A DNA stretch of 42,308 nt, taken from CAZEYT01 sp964516295. GTDB taxonomy: Bacteria; Verrucomicrobiota; Verrucomicrobiia; Chthoniobacterales; Terrimicrobiaceae. Positions 25,084 through 32,509 of this stretch are shown piece by piece. The notes beneath the pieces are model-generated. The model had not been told where the DNA came from. It saw nothing but the letters and a program-made list of their open reading frames with translations, and ran no database searches. Within the stretch, counting starts at the first letter, position 1, and each line of letters opens with the position of its first letter. The DNA lies in NCBI GenBank assembly GCA_964516295.1, contig CAZEYT010000017.1, forward strand, positions 1 through 42,308. Reading direction: 5' to 3'. Both the position numbers and the translations under genes were made by a program.

Positions 25084-25755
25084 TTATTGCCGAAACCAAG
25101 AGAGGGACGAGGGAGAGGTTGGGGCCGCGAGCGTCTCGGTGGCCAAAAGGACATCACGCGGGACCGGCTGCACGTGGCCGCCGCAAAAAAGAACGGCCGG
25201 TCCGGTTTTCGGATCTTTCCCGAAGTCGACGGCGTCGGGCGTGGCGGCGGGGGAGTAATCCGAGACTGGCGCGAGGAAGATGACGTTGCCGGGGAAGTTG
25301 ATCTCAAAGATGCGAAAGCTCCGCGTTCCCTCGACCGGCTGGAGAAAGCGATTCATGCCGTAGTTGAAGAAAAAGACTTCCGGGTCCCAGATTTTGACCG
25401 GCTTCGAGCTCGGTCGAATCCAGAACGATGGCACGCCCGGCCTTGGTCGTTCGCCAGGAGGAAGCTCCGCCAGGGGAGTCTCCGAAACATAAGGCGGCAG
25501 AACGTTGTACCAGGCGCGTTTCTGATCAGCACTGACCGGTGTGGAGCCGACGTCCGGCAGCTGATTTTCGTTTTCGATCAGGTAAAGGTTTAGCGCGATG
25601 CCCCATTGCTGCAGATTGCGGGATTCGGCCAGGCGGAGAGAGGCTTCGCGGTTGCCGACGAGGTTCCCGTAGGCCACCAGCAGAAGAACGGCCAAAATCA
25701 CGCTACCCAAGATCCACTGCACGACCCGGAAGGGCGGAAGCGAAACACCATTCAT
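25084..25755 (-). CDS. Membrane-anchored pilin-like protein without prepilin peptidase site
   Basis: A 223-residue protein with one N-terminal hydrophobic helix (about 12-30), then SRNLQQWGIALNLYLIENENQLPDVG, which closely follows the post-helix pattern of PVC pseudopilin-like proteins (the same region of the protein at 3292-3957 reads TSNLRQIGSAVLQFAGENNG). Near the end a CGGHVQPV segment matches their DGHV motif. The GFTLIE processing motif is absent. Starts with an ATGA overlap on the lipoprotein gene, so the two are translationally coupled. Function unknown. Confidence 0.72.
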   Translation of the reverse strand: MNGVSLPPFRVVQWILGSVILAVLLLVAYGNLVGNREASLRLAESRNLQQWGIALNLYLIENENQLPDVGSTPVSADQKRAWYNVLPPYVSETPLAELPPGERPRPGVPSFWIRPSSKPVKIWDPEVFFFNYGMNRFLQPVEGTRSFRIFEINFPGNVIFLAPVSDYSPAATPDAVDFGKDPKTGPAVLFCGGHVQPVPRDVLLATETLAAPTSPSSLSWFRQ

Positions 25756-27209
25756 GGCCCGGAGACGGTTTCCCAACCATGCAGGCCCGGGAGGGAATCC
25801 GGGTGGGATTTCAGATAGGCCGTGAAGAAATCAAACTCCGAACTCTGCGGGACGGCTTTGAAGGAATCGCGCGGGAGGCCGATCTGGCGCTCCAGCAAAG
25901 AGGCGAAGAACCGCGATGTGGTCACAACGACCGGTCCGTCGCCCGCCTCTGGCGAAACCAAGACCTGCAAGCGTGCGACGGCTGGGAAGTCCGCGAGTTT
26001 CGTCCGCTCGATGGTGATCTGCACAAGGCCGGACGTCCACGGCAGACTGTTGAAGACCGTGCTGGCACGGAGTTCACCGGCCGGCCAGTCGGAGCGTATG
26101 GAGTCGGCGGAGTAGGCGACGGCGGTTGTGCCGGGAACCGTCGAGAGAGCACGCAGGTAAATGGAGAGGATGCCTGCCGCGTCAAGTGGCTCGGGGAGTT
26201 TGGCGACCGGTGCATCGGCGGCCTGAATGGCTGGCGCGAACGTTTCCACCGCCGCCACGACCTTCGAATCCGCCGTGGCGCTGTTAGCGGTCATGGGCAC
26301 CAATTCGTGAGAGAGGACTTTCCAGCCTGCGCCGTCGCGGGCCAGGTCCATCCGGGCGAGGACGAACCCGCCATTGTTGCGAAGAATGTTCAACGAGACC
26401 GGGGGACGCCAGTCCACAAATCCGCTCGCCTGCCAGGCTTCCCGCTCATTGGATCCGTAAATGCGGTGGGCAAGAATCGCGTCGACTCTATTGTCGCGGA
26501 GCGAGGTGAGGAAAGCCTCGGGAGTGGTCGCGGTGGGCTCGAATTTCATCCAGCCGAAGAGGACCAACGCCCCCGCGGGGCGTTCACCAAGGGCCTTGAG
26601 GACGGCGGTGTAATCGCGGACCGGACGGACGCCCTCGGTGAGACGGCCGAATTGCTCCGGGAAACGCCCCGGGAGCGCGGCGGGATCGGCATCGCCGTAG
26701 AAATTCGCGAGAAGATAAACGGGAACGCCGTCAAGATCCCAGCGGGCACCGGGTTGGGAATTCTCCGCCGCCGGGAGGCCGTCCGGTCCGACAAATGGGT
26801 TCAGGATTTTTGCCCGAAGCGCCCCCAGCGCCTCCGCGGGCACTTCGCCGTCCAGATTGCTGAGCATGACCGCGTCGTAGCCGGTCTCGTTGAAAAAGGT
26901 CACCATGTTTTGCGATCCGGTGACATGCGAGGCGAAGGATCCTCCCAAGCTGTCCCCGAGGTCGACCACGAAAACCCTCGCGCCGGATTTCTTGGCCGTC
27001 TCCCGCACTTGGCGGATGTTGCCGGCGAGATATTGATAATGCTGGAGCGGCGAGATGCCCCGGAGACTGAGAGGATAGACATTACCGCGCAGGCGGCCGC
27101 TGTGGAGCACGATGACATCCGGCTCCGGAGCGGCGGGCGGCGAGCACGCCGGGAAAAGCAAAGCCGCCGCGAGGAGCGGGATACCAACGGCGAATCTTCG
27201 CAGATTCAT
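25752..27209 (-). CDS. 5'-nucleotidase/UshA-like lipoprotein with altered metal-site motifs
   Basis: A 485-residue exported lipoprotein: basic N-terminus, hydrophobic core and FPAC with Cys22 as the likely lipidation site. The order VIVLHSGRLRGN (32-43), VVDLGDSLGGS (81-91) and DAVMLSNLDGE (112-122) mirrors the metallophosphatase motifs of UshA-like enzymes (DxHG, GDxxxGS, GNHE), but the HxH and GNHE ligands are replaced. The C-terminal region (SIRSDWPAGELRASTVFNSLPW) resembles the UshA substrate-binding domain. The start is chosen at 27209, eight bases after GGAGGG; ATG 27215 is adjacent. Possibly a binding protein rather than an enzyme. Confidence 0.72.
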   Translation of the reverse strand: MNLRRFAVGIPLLAAALLFPACSPPAAPEPDVIVLHSGRLRGNVYPLSLRGISPLQHYQYLAGNIRQVRETAKKSGARVFVVDLGDSLGGSFASHVTGSQNMVTFFNETGYDAVMLSNLDGEVPAEALGALRAKILNPFVGPDGLPAAENSQPGARWDLDGVPVYLLANFYGDADPAALPGRFPEQFGRLTEGVRPVRDYTAVLKALGERPAGALVLFGWMKFEPTATTPEAFLTSLRDNRVDAILAHRIYGSNEREAWQASGFVDWRPPVSLNILRNNGGFVLARMDLARDGAGWKVLSHELVPMTANSATADSKVVAAVETFAPAIQAADAPVAKLPEPLDAAGILSIYLRALSTVPGTTAVAYSADSIRSDWPAGELRASTVFNSLPWTSGLVQITIERTKLADFPAVARLQVLVSPEAGDGPVVVTTSRFFASLLERQIGLPRDSFKAVPQSSEFDFFTAYLKSHPDSLPGLHGWETVSGP

Positions 27210-27336
27210 CGACATGACCCTCCACAGGAGCGGATTCCGTGCCACCTGCCAAATGTGAAATTTCCGTAACCTTCGCCGGAGTGCGCCGCGAAAAACGCGT
27301 GGAATTGCTGGGTTGAGAATCTCCGCCGGGCGCGCC

Positions 27337-27891
27337 ATGATCTCCGGTTCGATGGATATTGTTTATTTCGATCTCGAGACCCAGCGCACGGCCAATGATG
27401 TCGGCGGCTGGGACAAGAAAGACAAAATGGGCATGTCTGTCGGGGTCACTTACAGCTCGGCCGATAACGCCTACGAGATTTTCCCTGAATCCCGCGCCTG
27501 GGATCTTGTAAAGCGCCTCCAGCGTGCGGATTTGGTCGTCGGATACAATGTCATCCGCTTCGACTACGAAGTGCTCATGGCCTACACCGTTCTGTCGCTC
27601 CCGGAGCACCTCCCGACGCTGGACCTGCTCGTGGACATTGAAAAAATCGCGGGGCACCGCCTGAAATTGGAAGACATCGCGCAGGGCACGCTTGGTGTCG
27701 GAAAAATCGCCGAGGGACTCGATGCCATCCGCTGGTGGCGCGAGGGTCGGATGATGGAGATCGCGGAATACTGCTGCTTCGATGTGAAAGTGACCCGTCT
27801 CGTCCATGAATACGGCGTCAAAAACAAAGAAATCTTTTACGCCGACCGCTTCGGCCGCCGGCAACGTTTGGAGGTGAACTGGGGAGCATGA
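27337..27891 (+). CDS. RNase H-like 3'-5' exonuclease-type protein
   Basis: A 184-residue protein with the DnaQ-like/RNase H-like exonuclease fold. ExoI motif YFDLET (Asp12, Glu14), ExoII GYNVIRFDYEVL and ExoIII EYCCFDVKVT are in the right order, with the acidic residues kept. The family includes YprB-type domains. No signal peptide. ATG 27337 or the second ATG 27352 may be the start. The stop overlaps the next start as ATGA, making it the first gene of a three-gene operon. Confidence 0.8.
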   Translation: MISGSMDIVYFDLETQRTANDVGGWDKKDKMGMSVGVTYSSADNAYEIFPESRAWDLVKRLQRADLVVGYNVIRFDYEVLMAYTVLSLPEHLPTLDLLVDIEKIAGHRLKLEDIAQGTLGVGKIAEGLDAIRWWREGRMMEIAEYCCFDVKVTRLVHEYGVKNKEIFYADRFGRRQRLEVNWGA

Positions 27892-29156
27892 TCCAGCCCA
27901 TCAAAGCGCCGAAAAATACGTGGTACCTCTATTGGGTTGATCTCGAGGAACCCCTCCCGAACGGAGAGGATTGGTTTTTGCCGACCATTGTCATTGTCTG
28001 TGACCACGCCGGAACACCGGTGGCACCGCCCGAGGTCATGGAGGAACTCGACCAGAACCGCGTGGAGAATTTTCTCTACAAAATCTTCGACAAACTCGGC
28101 CAGCCCGACCGGCTGGCTGTCACGGCGAGTGAGGATTGGGACGCCGAAGCCTGGCAGTCGTTCTCGGCCGATTGCAAAGTGGACATCCGCTTTCAGGAAG
28201 TCGACCGGCGTTCACCCGACGAACTCCAGGCGCTCACGAAAACGCTCGTGATGCGGGTTGGCCGTTCGCCGGACGGTCCGGTGCAGGCGAAGTCGGTTGC
28301 GGGCGGCCTTGTGCGCACGGCCCTGCGGATGCGTTCGCCTTCGAAGCGCGCCTCGCTCCTGCGGCTCGCGCTGGAACGCGACGCCGATTGCGCAGCGGCA
28401 CGGGTAGAGCTGGCCGACATGGAGTTTCACGGAGGGAATTGGAAGAGCTGCCTCGCGGCTTATGAGGAAGTGATCAAACGCGAGGCTGCCCGATGGTCGT
28501 CCTCGCGCAATGCGTGGTGGGTCGATCGCGCCACGCGCCCGTATCTGCGGGCGATCTATGGACGCGCGATGACACAATGGCATTTGGGACGTTACACCGC
28601 GGGGGCAAAGACATTGGAGGAACTCCTCGCCATCAACCCCCGTGACAACCAGGGCACCCGGTTTCTCATCCCCATGCTCCACCTGCTGGCGGAGGCTCCG
28701 GAGCGGGCGGCGGCGTTTTTCAGCCGCTATGCCGAGCGGTTTCCCAATGACTACTCCGAGCCGTCGTTTCTCTTTGGCTGGGGACTCTGTTGCTCGCTGG
28801 AGGGACGGGAACAGGAGGCCCGCGCCAAATACATCGAGGGTGGTCTGAAAAATATCTACATGGCCCCGATGTTGCTGGAACAGGATGAACCACCTCGGAA
28901 TCTTTGGATGCCGAACGACCGTGCGGAACCCTCCTACGCCGCCGAGTTCATCGAATCCTATGCCGTGCTCTGGGACCGCGAACCGGGAGCTCTCCGCCTG
29001 CTCCGTGAGGTGAACGAGGAGTTGAGACCCCGGGTCGCGCAGATTGTGGACCACCGTTCGCACATGGCGGATTTTCAGGACCAGCGCTATGAGCCCGACT
29101 ACAAGGCGCTCTGGCAGGAACTTGTCGCCGAGGACGAGAAACTCATGCTGCCGTGA
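27888..29156 (+). CDS. TPR-repeat protein of unknown function
   Basis: A 422-residue soluble protein. Residues about 150-330 contain degenerate helical TPR-like repeats (RASLLRLALERDADCAAARVELADMEF, then TAGAKTLEELLAINPRDNQGTR). The N-terminal 150 residues look like an alpha/beta domain (WYLYWVDLEEPLPNG..WFLPTIVIVCD). No catalytic motif seen. Overlaps both neighbours by four bases (ATGA at each end), so it is tightly coupled to the exonuclease and methyltransferase, where it may act as a scaffold. Confidence 0.75.
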   Translation: MIQPIKAPKNTWYLYWVDLEEPLPNGEDWFLPTIVIVCDHAGTPVAPPEVMEELDQNRVENFLYKIFDKLGQPDRLAVTASEDWDAEAWQSFSADCKVDIRFQEVDRRSPDELQALTKTLVMRVGRSPDGPVQAKSVAGGLVRTALRMRSPSKRASLLRLALERDADCAAARVELADMEFHGGNWKSCLAAYEEVIKREAARWSSSRNAWWVDRATRPYLRAIYGRAMTQWHLGRYTAGAKTLEELLAINPRDNQGTRFLIPMLHLLAEAPERAAAFFSRYAERFPNDYSEPSFLFGWGLCCSLEGREQEARAKYIEGGLKNIYMAPMLLEQDEPPRNLWMPNDRAEPSYAAEFIESYAVLWDREPGALRLLREVNEELRPRVAQIVDHRSHMADFQDQRYEPDYKALWQELVAEDEKLMLP

Positions 29157-30160
29157 GCGGGGCCGGTCCGTTTCTCCGGGCTGTTCAAGAGGAACACGGC
29201 GGCAGCATTCCGTTCTGGCGCTTCATGCAGGAGGCCCTCTACCACCCGGAGTTCGGGTACTATCGGGCGCGGGTCAAAACCGTGGGACGTGAGGGGGACT
29301 TTTCCACCTGGCCGACAATGAACTCCCTCCCCGCGCGGGCCATCGCCGCTTGGTTGAAAAGCGGCTCGGCCCGCCACATCATCGAAATCGGGGCCGGGAC
29401 CGGTGTGCTCGCCGCGGGCGTGCTTCGGGCGCTGGGGTTCTTCCGACGCTGGCACGTGACCTATCACATCGTTGAAATTTCGAGACCCCTGCGGGCCCGG
29501 CAGCGGCAGCGGCTCGGTCGGTGGGGCGTGCGGTGGCATGGTAGCGTGGCCGAGGCCCTGGCGGCGTGCCGTGGAGAGGCGGATATCTTTTCCAACGAAC
29601 TCGTCGACGCCTTTCCCTGCCGGGTTTTTGTTCGGGATGGGGACACCTGGAAGGAGCTGGCCCTTCACGTTGAGGCCTCCAGGGCGCGGGAGGTTTTGCG
29701 CAAGACGACGGAACTCCCGGAGTCATCATCCTTCGCGCTCCCTCACCGAGATGGCGCGCGTGTGGAAGTTCACGAATCGTTCCGACGCTGGCTCGGCGAA
29801 TGGATACCGCTTTGGAAATCCGGACGGCTCCTGACCATCGATTACGGAGGGTCTGCCCGGGACATCCAGGCCCGCCATCCGCGCGGTTCGTTACGGGCGT
29901 ATGCGCGCCAGCACCGGCTCACGGGCGGAGACGTTTACGGCGGATTCGGAACCCGCGACATCACGGCAGATGTCAATTTCACCGATCTTACGACGTGGGG
30001 TGAAGCCCTCGGGCTCGAAACTTTGCGTGATCTGCCGTTGGGCACATTTCTGACGATGATGGTCCCCAGCGAAACCATCCCCGTAAAATTTCTCCCGGCC
30101 GCGGAGGCGTTTCGTGTGCTGGAACAACGTGTCGATCGGAAAAGCCCGACCGGCGCGTGA
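29153..30160 (+). CDS. MidA/NDUFAF7-type SAM-dependent methyltransferase
   Basis: A 335-residue protein with a Rossmann-type SAM site, IIEIGAGTGVLA, near residue 80, and the DUF185/MidA pattern: FMQEALYHPEFGYY at the start, SNELVDAFP after the first lobe, and LLTIDYGG later. In eukaryotes NDUFAF7 methylates an arginine of complex I; bacterial substrates are unknown. Starts GTG overlapping the preceding stop. Interesting in this window because nuoA lies about 0.7 kb on, on the other strand. Confidence 0.86.
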   Translation: MSGAGPFLRAVQEEHGGSIPFWRFMQEALYHPEFGYYRARVKTVGREGDFSTWPTMNSLPARAIAAWLKSGSARHIIEIGAGTGVLAAGVLRALGFFRRWHVTYHIVEISRPLRARQRQRLGRWGVRWHGSVAEALAACRGEADIFSNELVDAFPCRVFVRDGDTWKELALHVEASRAREVLRKTTELPESSSFALPHRDGARVEVHESFRRWLGEWIPLWKSGRLLTIDYGGSARDIQARHPRGSLRAYARQHRLTGGDVYGGFGTRDITADVNFTDLTTWGEALGLETLRDLPLGTFLTMMVPSETIPVKFLPAAEAFRVLEQRVDRKSPTGA

Positions 30161-30175
30161 GGACGGGCGGGTCGG

Positions 30176-30373
30176 TCAGTCGGCCCGGCTGCTCTGCTGC
30201 ATGCGCGCCAAGTCGCGGCGGAGGAGGTTCCGCAAATACTCGGAAAGGCTGCCGTAGTGGCCTTCCAGTCGCGCGAGCGCCTGACCGTGCAACTCGGTCG
30301 GACAGCGGAAGGCCACAAAGGCTCCTTTGGACGTGTCCCGTTCCTGTCGCCGCACGTTCTTTCGCTTGCCCAT
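30176..30373 (-). CDS. Small ribbon-helix-helix-like protein
   Basis: A 65-residue basic protein. After a polar leader (MGKRKNVRRQERDTSKG) the sequence AFVAFRCPTELHGQALARLEGHYGSLSEYLRNLLRRDLARM has the beta strand followed by two helices of a CopG/Arc-like DNA-binding fold. No partner toxin is adjacent. Convergent with the methyltransferase, 15 bases apart. A start at 30409 would add 12 residues with no family match. Confidence 0.6.
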   Translation of the reverse strand: MGKRKNVRRQERDTSKGAFVAFRCPTELHGQALARLEGHYGSLSEYLRNLLRRDLARMQQSSRAD

Positions 30374-30477
30374 GCTGTCCAAAAAGCATCCATTTACAAA
30401 TGGTGTCAATCGCCCGTGTGAAACAAAAATGAGAAAATGTTGTACGTTCCGGTGACGCTCGGGCGGTCGCCAGGAAC

Positions 30478-30795
30478 TCAGGAGTAAAGCGGGTCCTCAC
30501 CGGGATCGGTCTGGAAATCCAGCGCCAACCGGGCCGTGGTGTGGGGACGGATCACGTCTTCCACATAGCGAACGTGAATGGGATGCGCCGCGTAAACGGG
30601 AAGTTTCTCGGCGGAATCCAGTGTGACTGCCAAAAAAAAAGCCCACGGGGAATCCAGATCGACATTTTTCCCACACCGAACGGCCAAGACGCAGGGGATG
30701 CGGAGCAGGCGGACACGCGTCTCCCGCATCATCCACTCCATTTTTCCCCCATCGACCTCGGCTCCCACCTGGAAGAGAACGACTTGTTCGATCAT
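30478..30795 (-). CDS. Stress-responsive A/B barrel (Dabb) domain protein
   Basis: A 105-residue dimeric ferredoxin-like barrel protein. It starts MIEQVVLFQV and has a VRCGKNVDLDSPWAFFLAVTLDS segment and PVYAAHPIHVRYVEDVIRP, the family-typical central His pair with a trailing helix. Such proteins are often of unknown function or monooxygenase-like. ATG 30795 is chosen because the conserved strand begins directly after. It is 22 bases downstream of nuoA on the same strand. Confidence 0.82.
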   Translation of the reverse strand: MIEQVVLFQVGAEVDGGKMEWMMRETRVRLLRIPCVLAVRCGKNVDLDSPWAFFLAVTLDSAEKLPVYAAHPIHVRYVEDVIRPHTTARLALDFQTDPGEDPLYS

Positions 30796-30817
30796 GCAAG
30801 GGGGCGGCCCCCGGAAA

Positions 30818-31192
30818 TCACCGGGACCAGTCGAGCGCGCCCTTCTTGACCGCGTAGATGTAACCAAACATCAAAATCAGCACAAAGCTGAGCATGCTCC
30901 AGAGAATCACCGTTCCATAAACAGGAATAAAATCCTGAAAAACGACCGCCCATGGATACATGAAGACAATCTCGATATCGAACAGGATGAATAGCATTGC
31001 CACCAAGTAAAATTTGACACTAAACCGGGGCTGAGGGCCCGTTTCGGCGATGACGCCGCACTCGTAGGCTGTGTCTTTGGTCGGGTTTCTCGTCCCAGCC
31101 CGACCCAAAATCAAATTGGTCACCAAGGCGACCGTGGCAAACCCGACGGCGACCAGAACGTGTAGAAGTACAGGAACGTAGCTCTCAAGCAT
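30818..31192 (-). CDS. nuoA: NADH-quinone oxidoreductase subunit A (lone copy)
   Basis: A 124-residue subunit of complex I with three membrane helices. YECGVIAETGPQPRFSVKFYLVAMLFILFDIEIVF contains the Cys-loop and the FDxE motif of subunit A, both conserved and functionally important. In most genomes nuoA heads an operon with nuoB-N; here no other nuo gene lies next to it, so the other subunits must be elsewhere. No convincing promoter could be assigned in the 262 bases upstream. Confidence 0.95.
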   Translation of the reverse strand: MLESYVPVLLHVLVAVGFATVALVTNLILGRAGTRNPTKDTAYECGVIAETGPQPRFSVKFYLVAMLFILFDIEIVFMYPWAVVFQDFIPVYGTVILWSMLSFVLILMFGYIYAVKKGALDWSR

Positions 31193-31454
31193 GATTGAGC
31201 ATTAGAGAACCCGACGTGAAAGTGCAATCGGGAAAAGGATCTAAAAACCGATTCAACCCGCTCAGCCGGATAAACCGTTCGCATTCAAGCGTCTGGCTAC
31301 CGCTCTAGCTGGTCACCTTACAGAAGCACTGGATACAAAGCTACTAGTGCAAATGAATTGCGCCCTTACTTTATCGGCAACCGGAGGTGACTCGTGCTAG
31401 CCAAACTTGAAAGATCGACTTCAACCGTTTGAGCGTGTCAAGCGGTGGCGGAAA
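31193..31454. other. Non-coding, AT-richer interval between nuoA and an XRE gene
   Basis: Base composition is lower in GC than the flanking genes. A perfect Shine-Dalgarno sequence GGAGGTGA (31383-31390) precedes a GTG (31394), but the frame closes after 12 codons. No tRNA or clear gene seen. Confidence 0.5.
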
Positions 31455-31649
31455 TCAAAGCCCTTTGAGGAGCTCGATCCACTCAACCTTCAGTGCTTTG
31501 CGCAGACGCGCGGCGACGCCGATGGTCGGATTCTTCCGGGAGGCTTCAACCTCCTGATAGTACCGACGGTTGATGTCGGCGAGTTCTGCGACTTTGGCTT
31601 GTGTGAGGCCCTTTTGGAGCCGGAGACGACGTAGGTTTTTTCCGAACAT
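31455..31649 (-). CDS. XRE-family helix-turn-helix regulator
   Basis: A 64-residue single-domain DNA-binding protein of the lambda Cro/XRE type: LRRLRLQKGLTQAKVAELADINRRYYQEVEASRKNPTI gives helices 2 and 3 of the HTH, followed by a short tail. It lacks any ligand domain. A 12-bp palindrome lies 36-65 bases upstream of its start and could be its own operator. The response regulator gene lies further upstream on the same strand, so both may share control. Confidence 0.85.
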   Translation of the reverse strand: MFGKNLRRLRLQKGLTQAKVAELADINRRYYQEVEASRKNPTIGVAARLRKALKVEWIELLKGL

Positions 31650-31684
31650 GGAGGTTATACTTTTAGAGAGTTTCTTTTATGATC

Positions 31685-31714
31685 AAAAAAATACGTAAAT
31701 GCACGTATTTTTTT
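31685..31714. promoter_or_regulatory. Perfect 12-bp inverted repeat upstream of the XRE gene
   Basis: AAAAAAATACGT and ACGTATTTTTTT flank a six-base loop (AAATGC). The ACGT-centred half-sites with symmetric spacing suit an operator for the XRE dimer. Alternatively, in minus orientation it is an A/T-rich hairpin with a T-run that could end the response regulator transcript (stop at 31786). Sequence alone does not separate the two. Confidence 0.55.
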
Positions 31715-31785
31715 GAAGTTTTTGTTATTCCAACACAGGAACAATAGCAGGTTACGAGAGTTTTGCACGATCGGATGAGAGAATT

Positions 31786-32439
31786 TTAGTCCGCCAGAGG
31801 ATTTTGGCGCTTTGAGACGCTGCCGCGCTGGGCGAGTTCTCGAATTCGCGGACCAAGTTTTGAACGGGAACTGACTTGGAGTGCGTCGAAAGCCCGCTGC
31901 AGGTGTTTCTCGACGGTGCGTGTGGAAATAGAGAGACGTTCCGAGATTTCCTGATGGCTCTCTCCTTGCACGGCCCAAAAGACGACCTCGGCCTCGCGTT
32001 GACTCAATTGAAGCAGGTGAAGAGACTCTGAGCCCTCCAGATGCCCGGAAAACGCAGCGCTCTTAAGGCGGTGACGCTCCAGCGCTTCGCGAAGGATGGC
32101 GATGAACTCACCTAGGCGAAATGGTTTCAAAATATATCGAAACGCACCCAGATTGAGACTCGCAATCGCGCTCTCTTTGCTGTCGTATCCGGTCAGGACG
32201 ATGACTTTCTGAACCTCGTCGATTTGGCGGAGTTGCCGGAGTGGTTCGATCCCGTCCATTCCCGTGAGGTTAAGGTCGAGGACAACCACCGGAAAACGTT
32301 CCGATCGGACAATTTCGAGCGCTTCTTGACCGGAGTGGGCAGAAATCACCGAAAAATCGTCGAGGACGATCCGCATGCCTTCGTGCATGTCCGGGTCATC
32401 ATCGATCAATAAAACGCGTGGCTTGGCCTTCTTTGGCAT
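31786..32439 (-). CDS. Two-component response regulator, LuxR/NarL DNA-binding type
   Basis: A 217-residue regulator. The receiver domain starts RVLLIDDDPDMHEG; Asp55 in VVVLDLNLTGMDG is the phosphorylation site, with Thr in VLTGYDS and Lys in ILKPF completing the site. The C-terminal HTH is LSQREAEVVFWAVQGESHQEISERLSISTRTVEKHLQRA. No kinase is adjacent: the nearest in the window is the orphan at 10064-11113. It lies downstream of the large ABCG-type gene on the same strand (70 bases from its stop). The start at 32439 follows the family; TTG/ATG 32469 is an alternative. Confidence 0.9.
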   Translation of the reverse strand: MPKKAKPRVLLIDDDPDMHEGMRIVLDDFSVISAHSGQEALEIVRSERFPVVVLDLNLTGMDGIEPLRQLRQIDEVQKVIVLTGYDSKESAIASLNLGAFRYILKPFRLGEFIAILREALERHRLKSAAFSGHLEGSESLHLLQLSQREAEVVFWAVQGESHQEISERLSISTRTVEKHLQRAFDALQVSSRSKLGPRIRELAQRGSVSKRQNPLAD

Positions 32440-32509
32440 GGTGCAACGGAGGTGCGGAGGGATCCGCACGCGGGGGGCGGCAGAAAAATTCCCCGACGGG
32501 GCGCCACTG

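Noticed and set aside
31260..31400. Possible tRNA or small RNA upstream of nuoA
   Set aside because: No cloverleaf could be drawn and no conserved T-loop sequence (GGTTCGAATCC-like) is present.
31407..31634. Plus-strand frame opposite the XRE gene
   Set aside because: It starts with TTG and is antisense to a clear HTH gene; no domain recognised.
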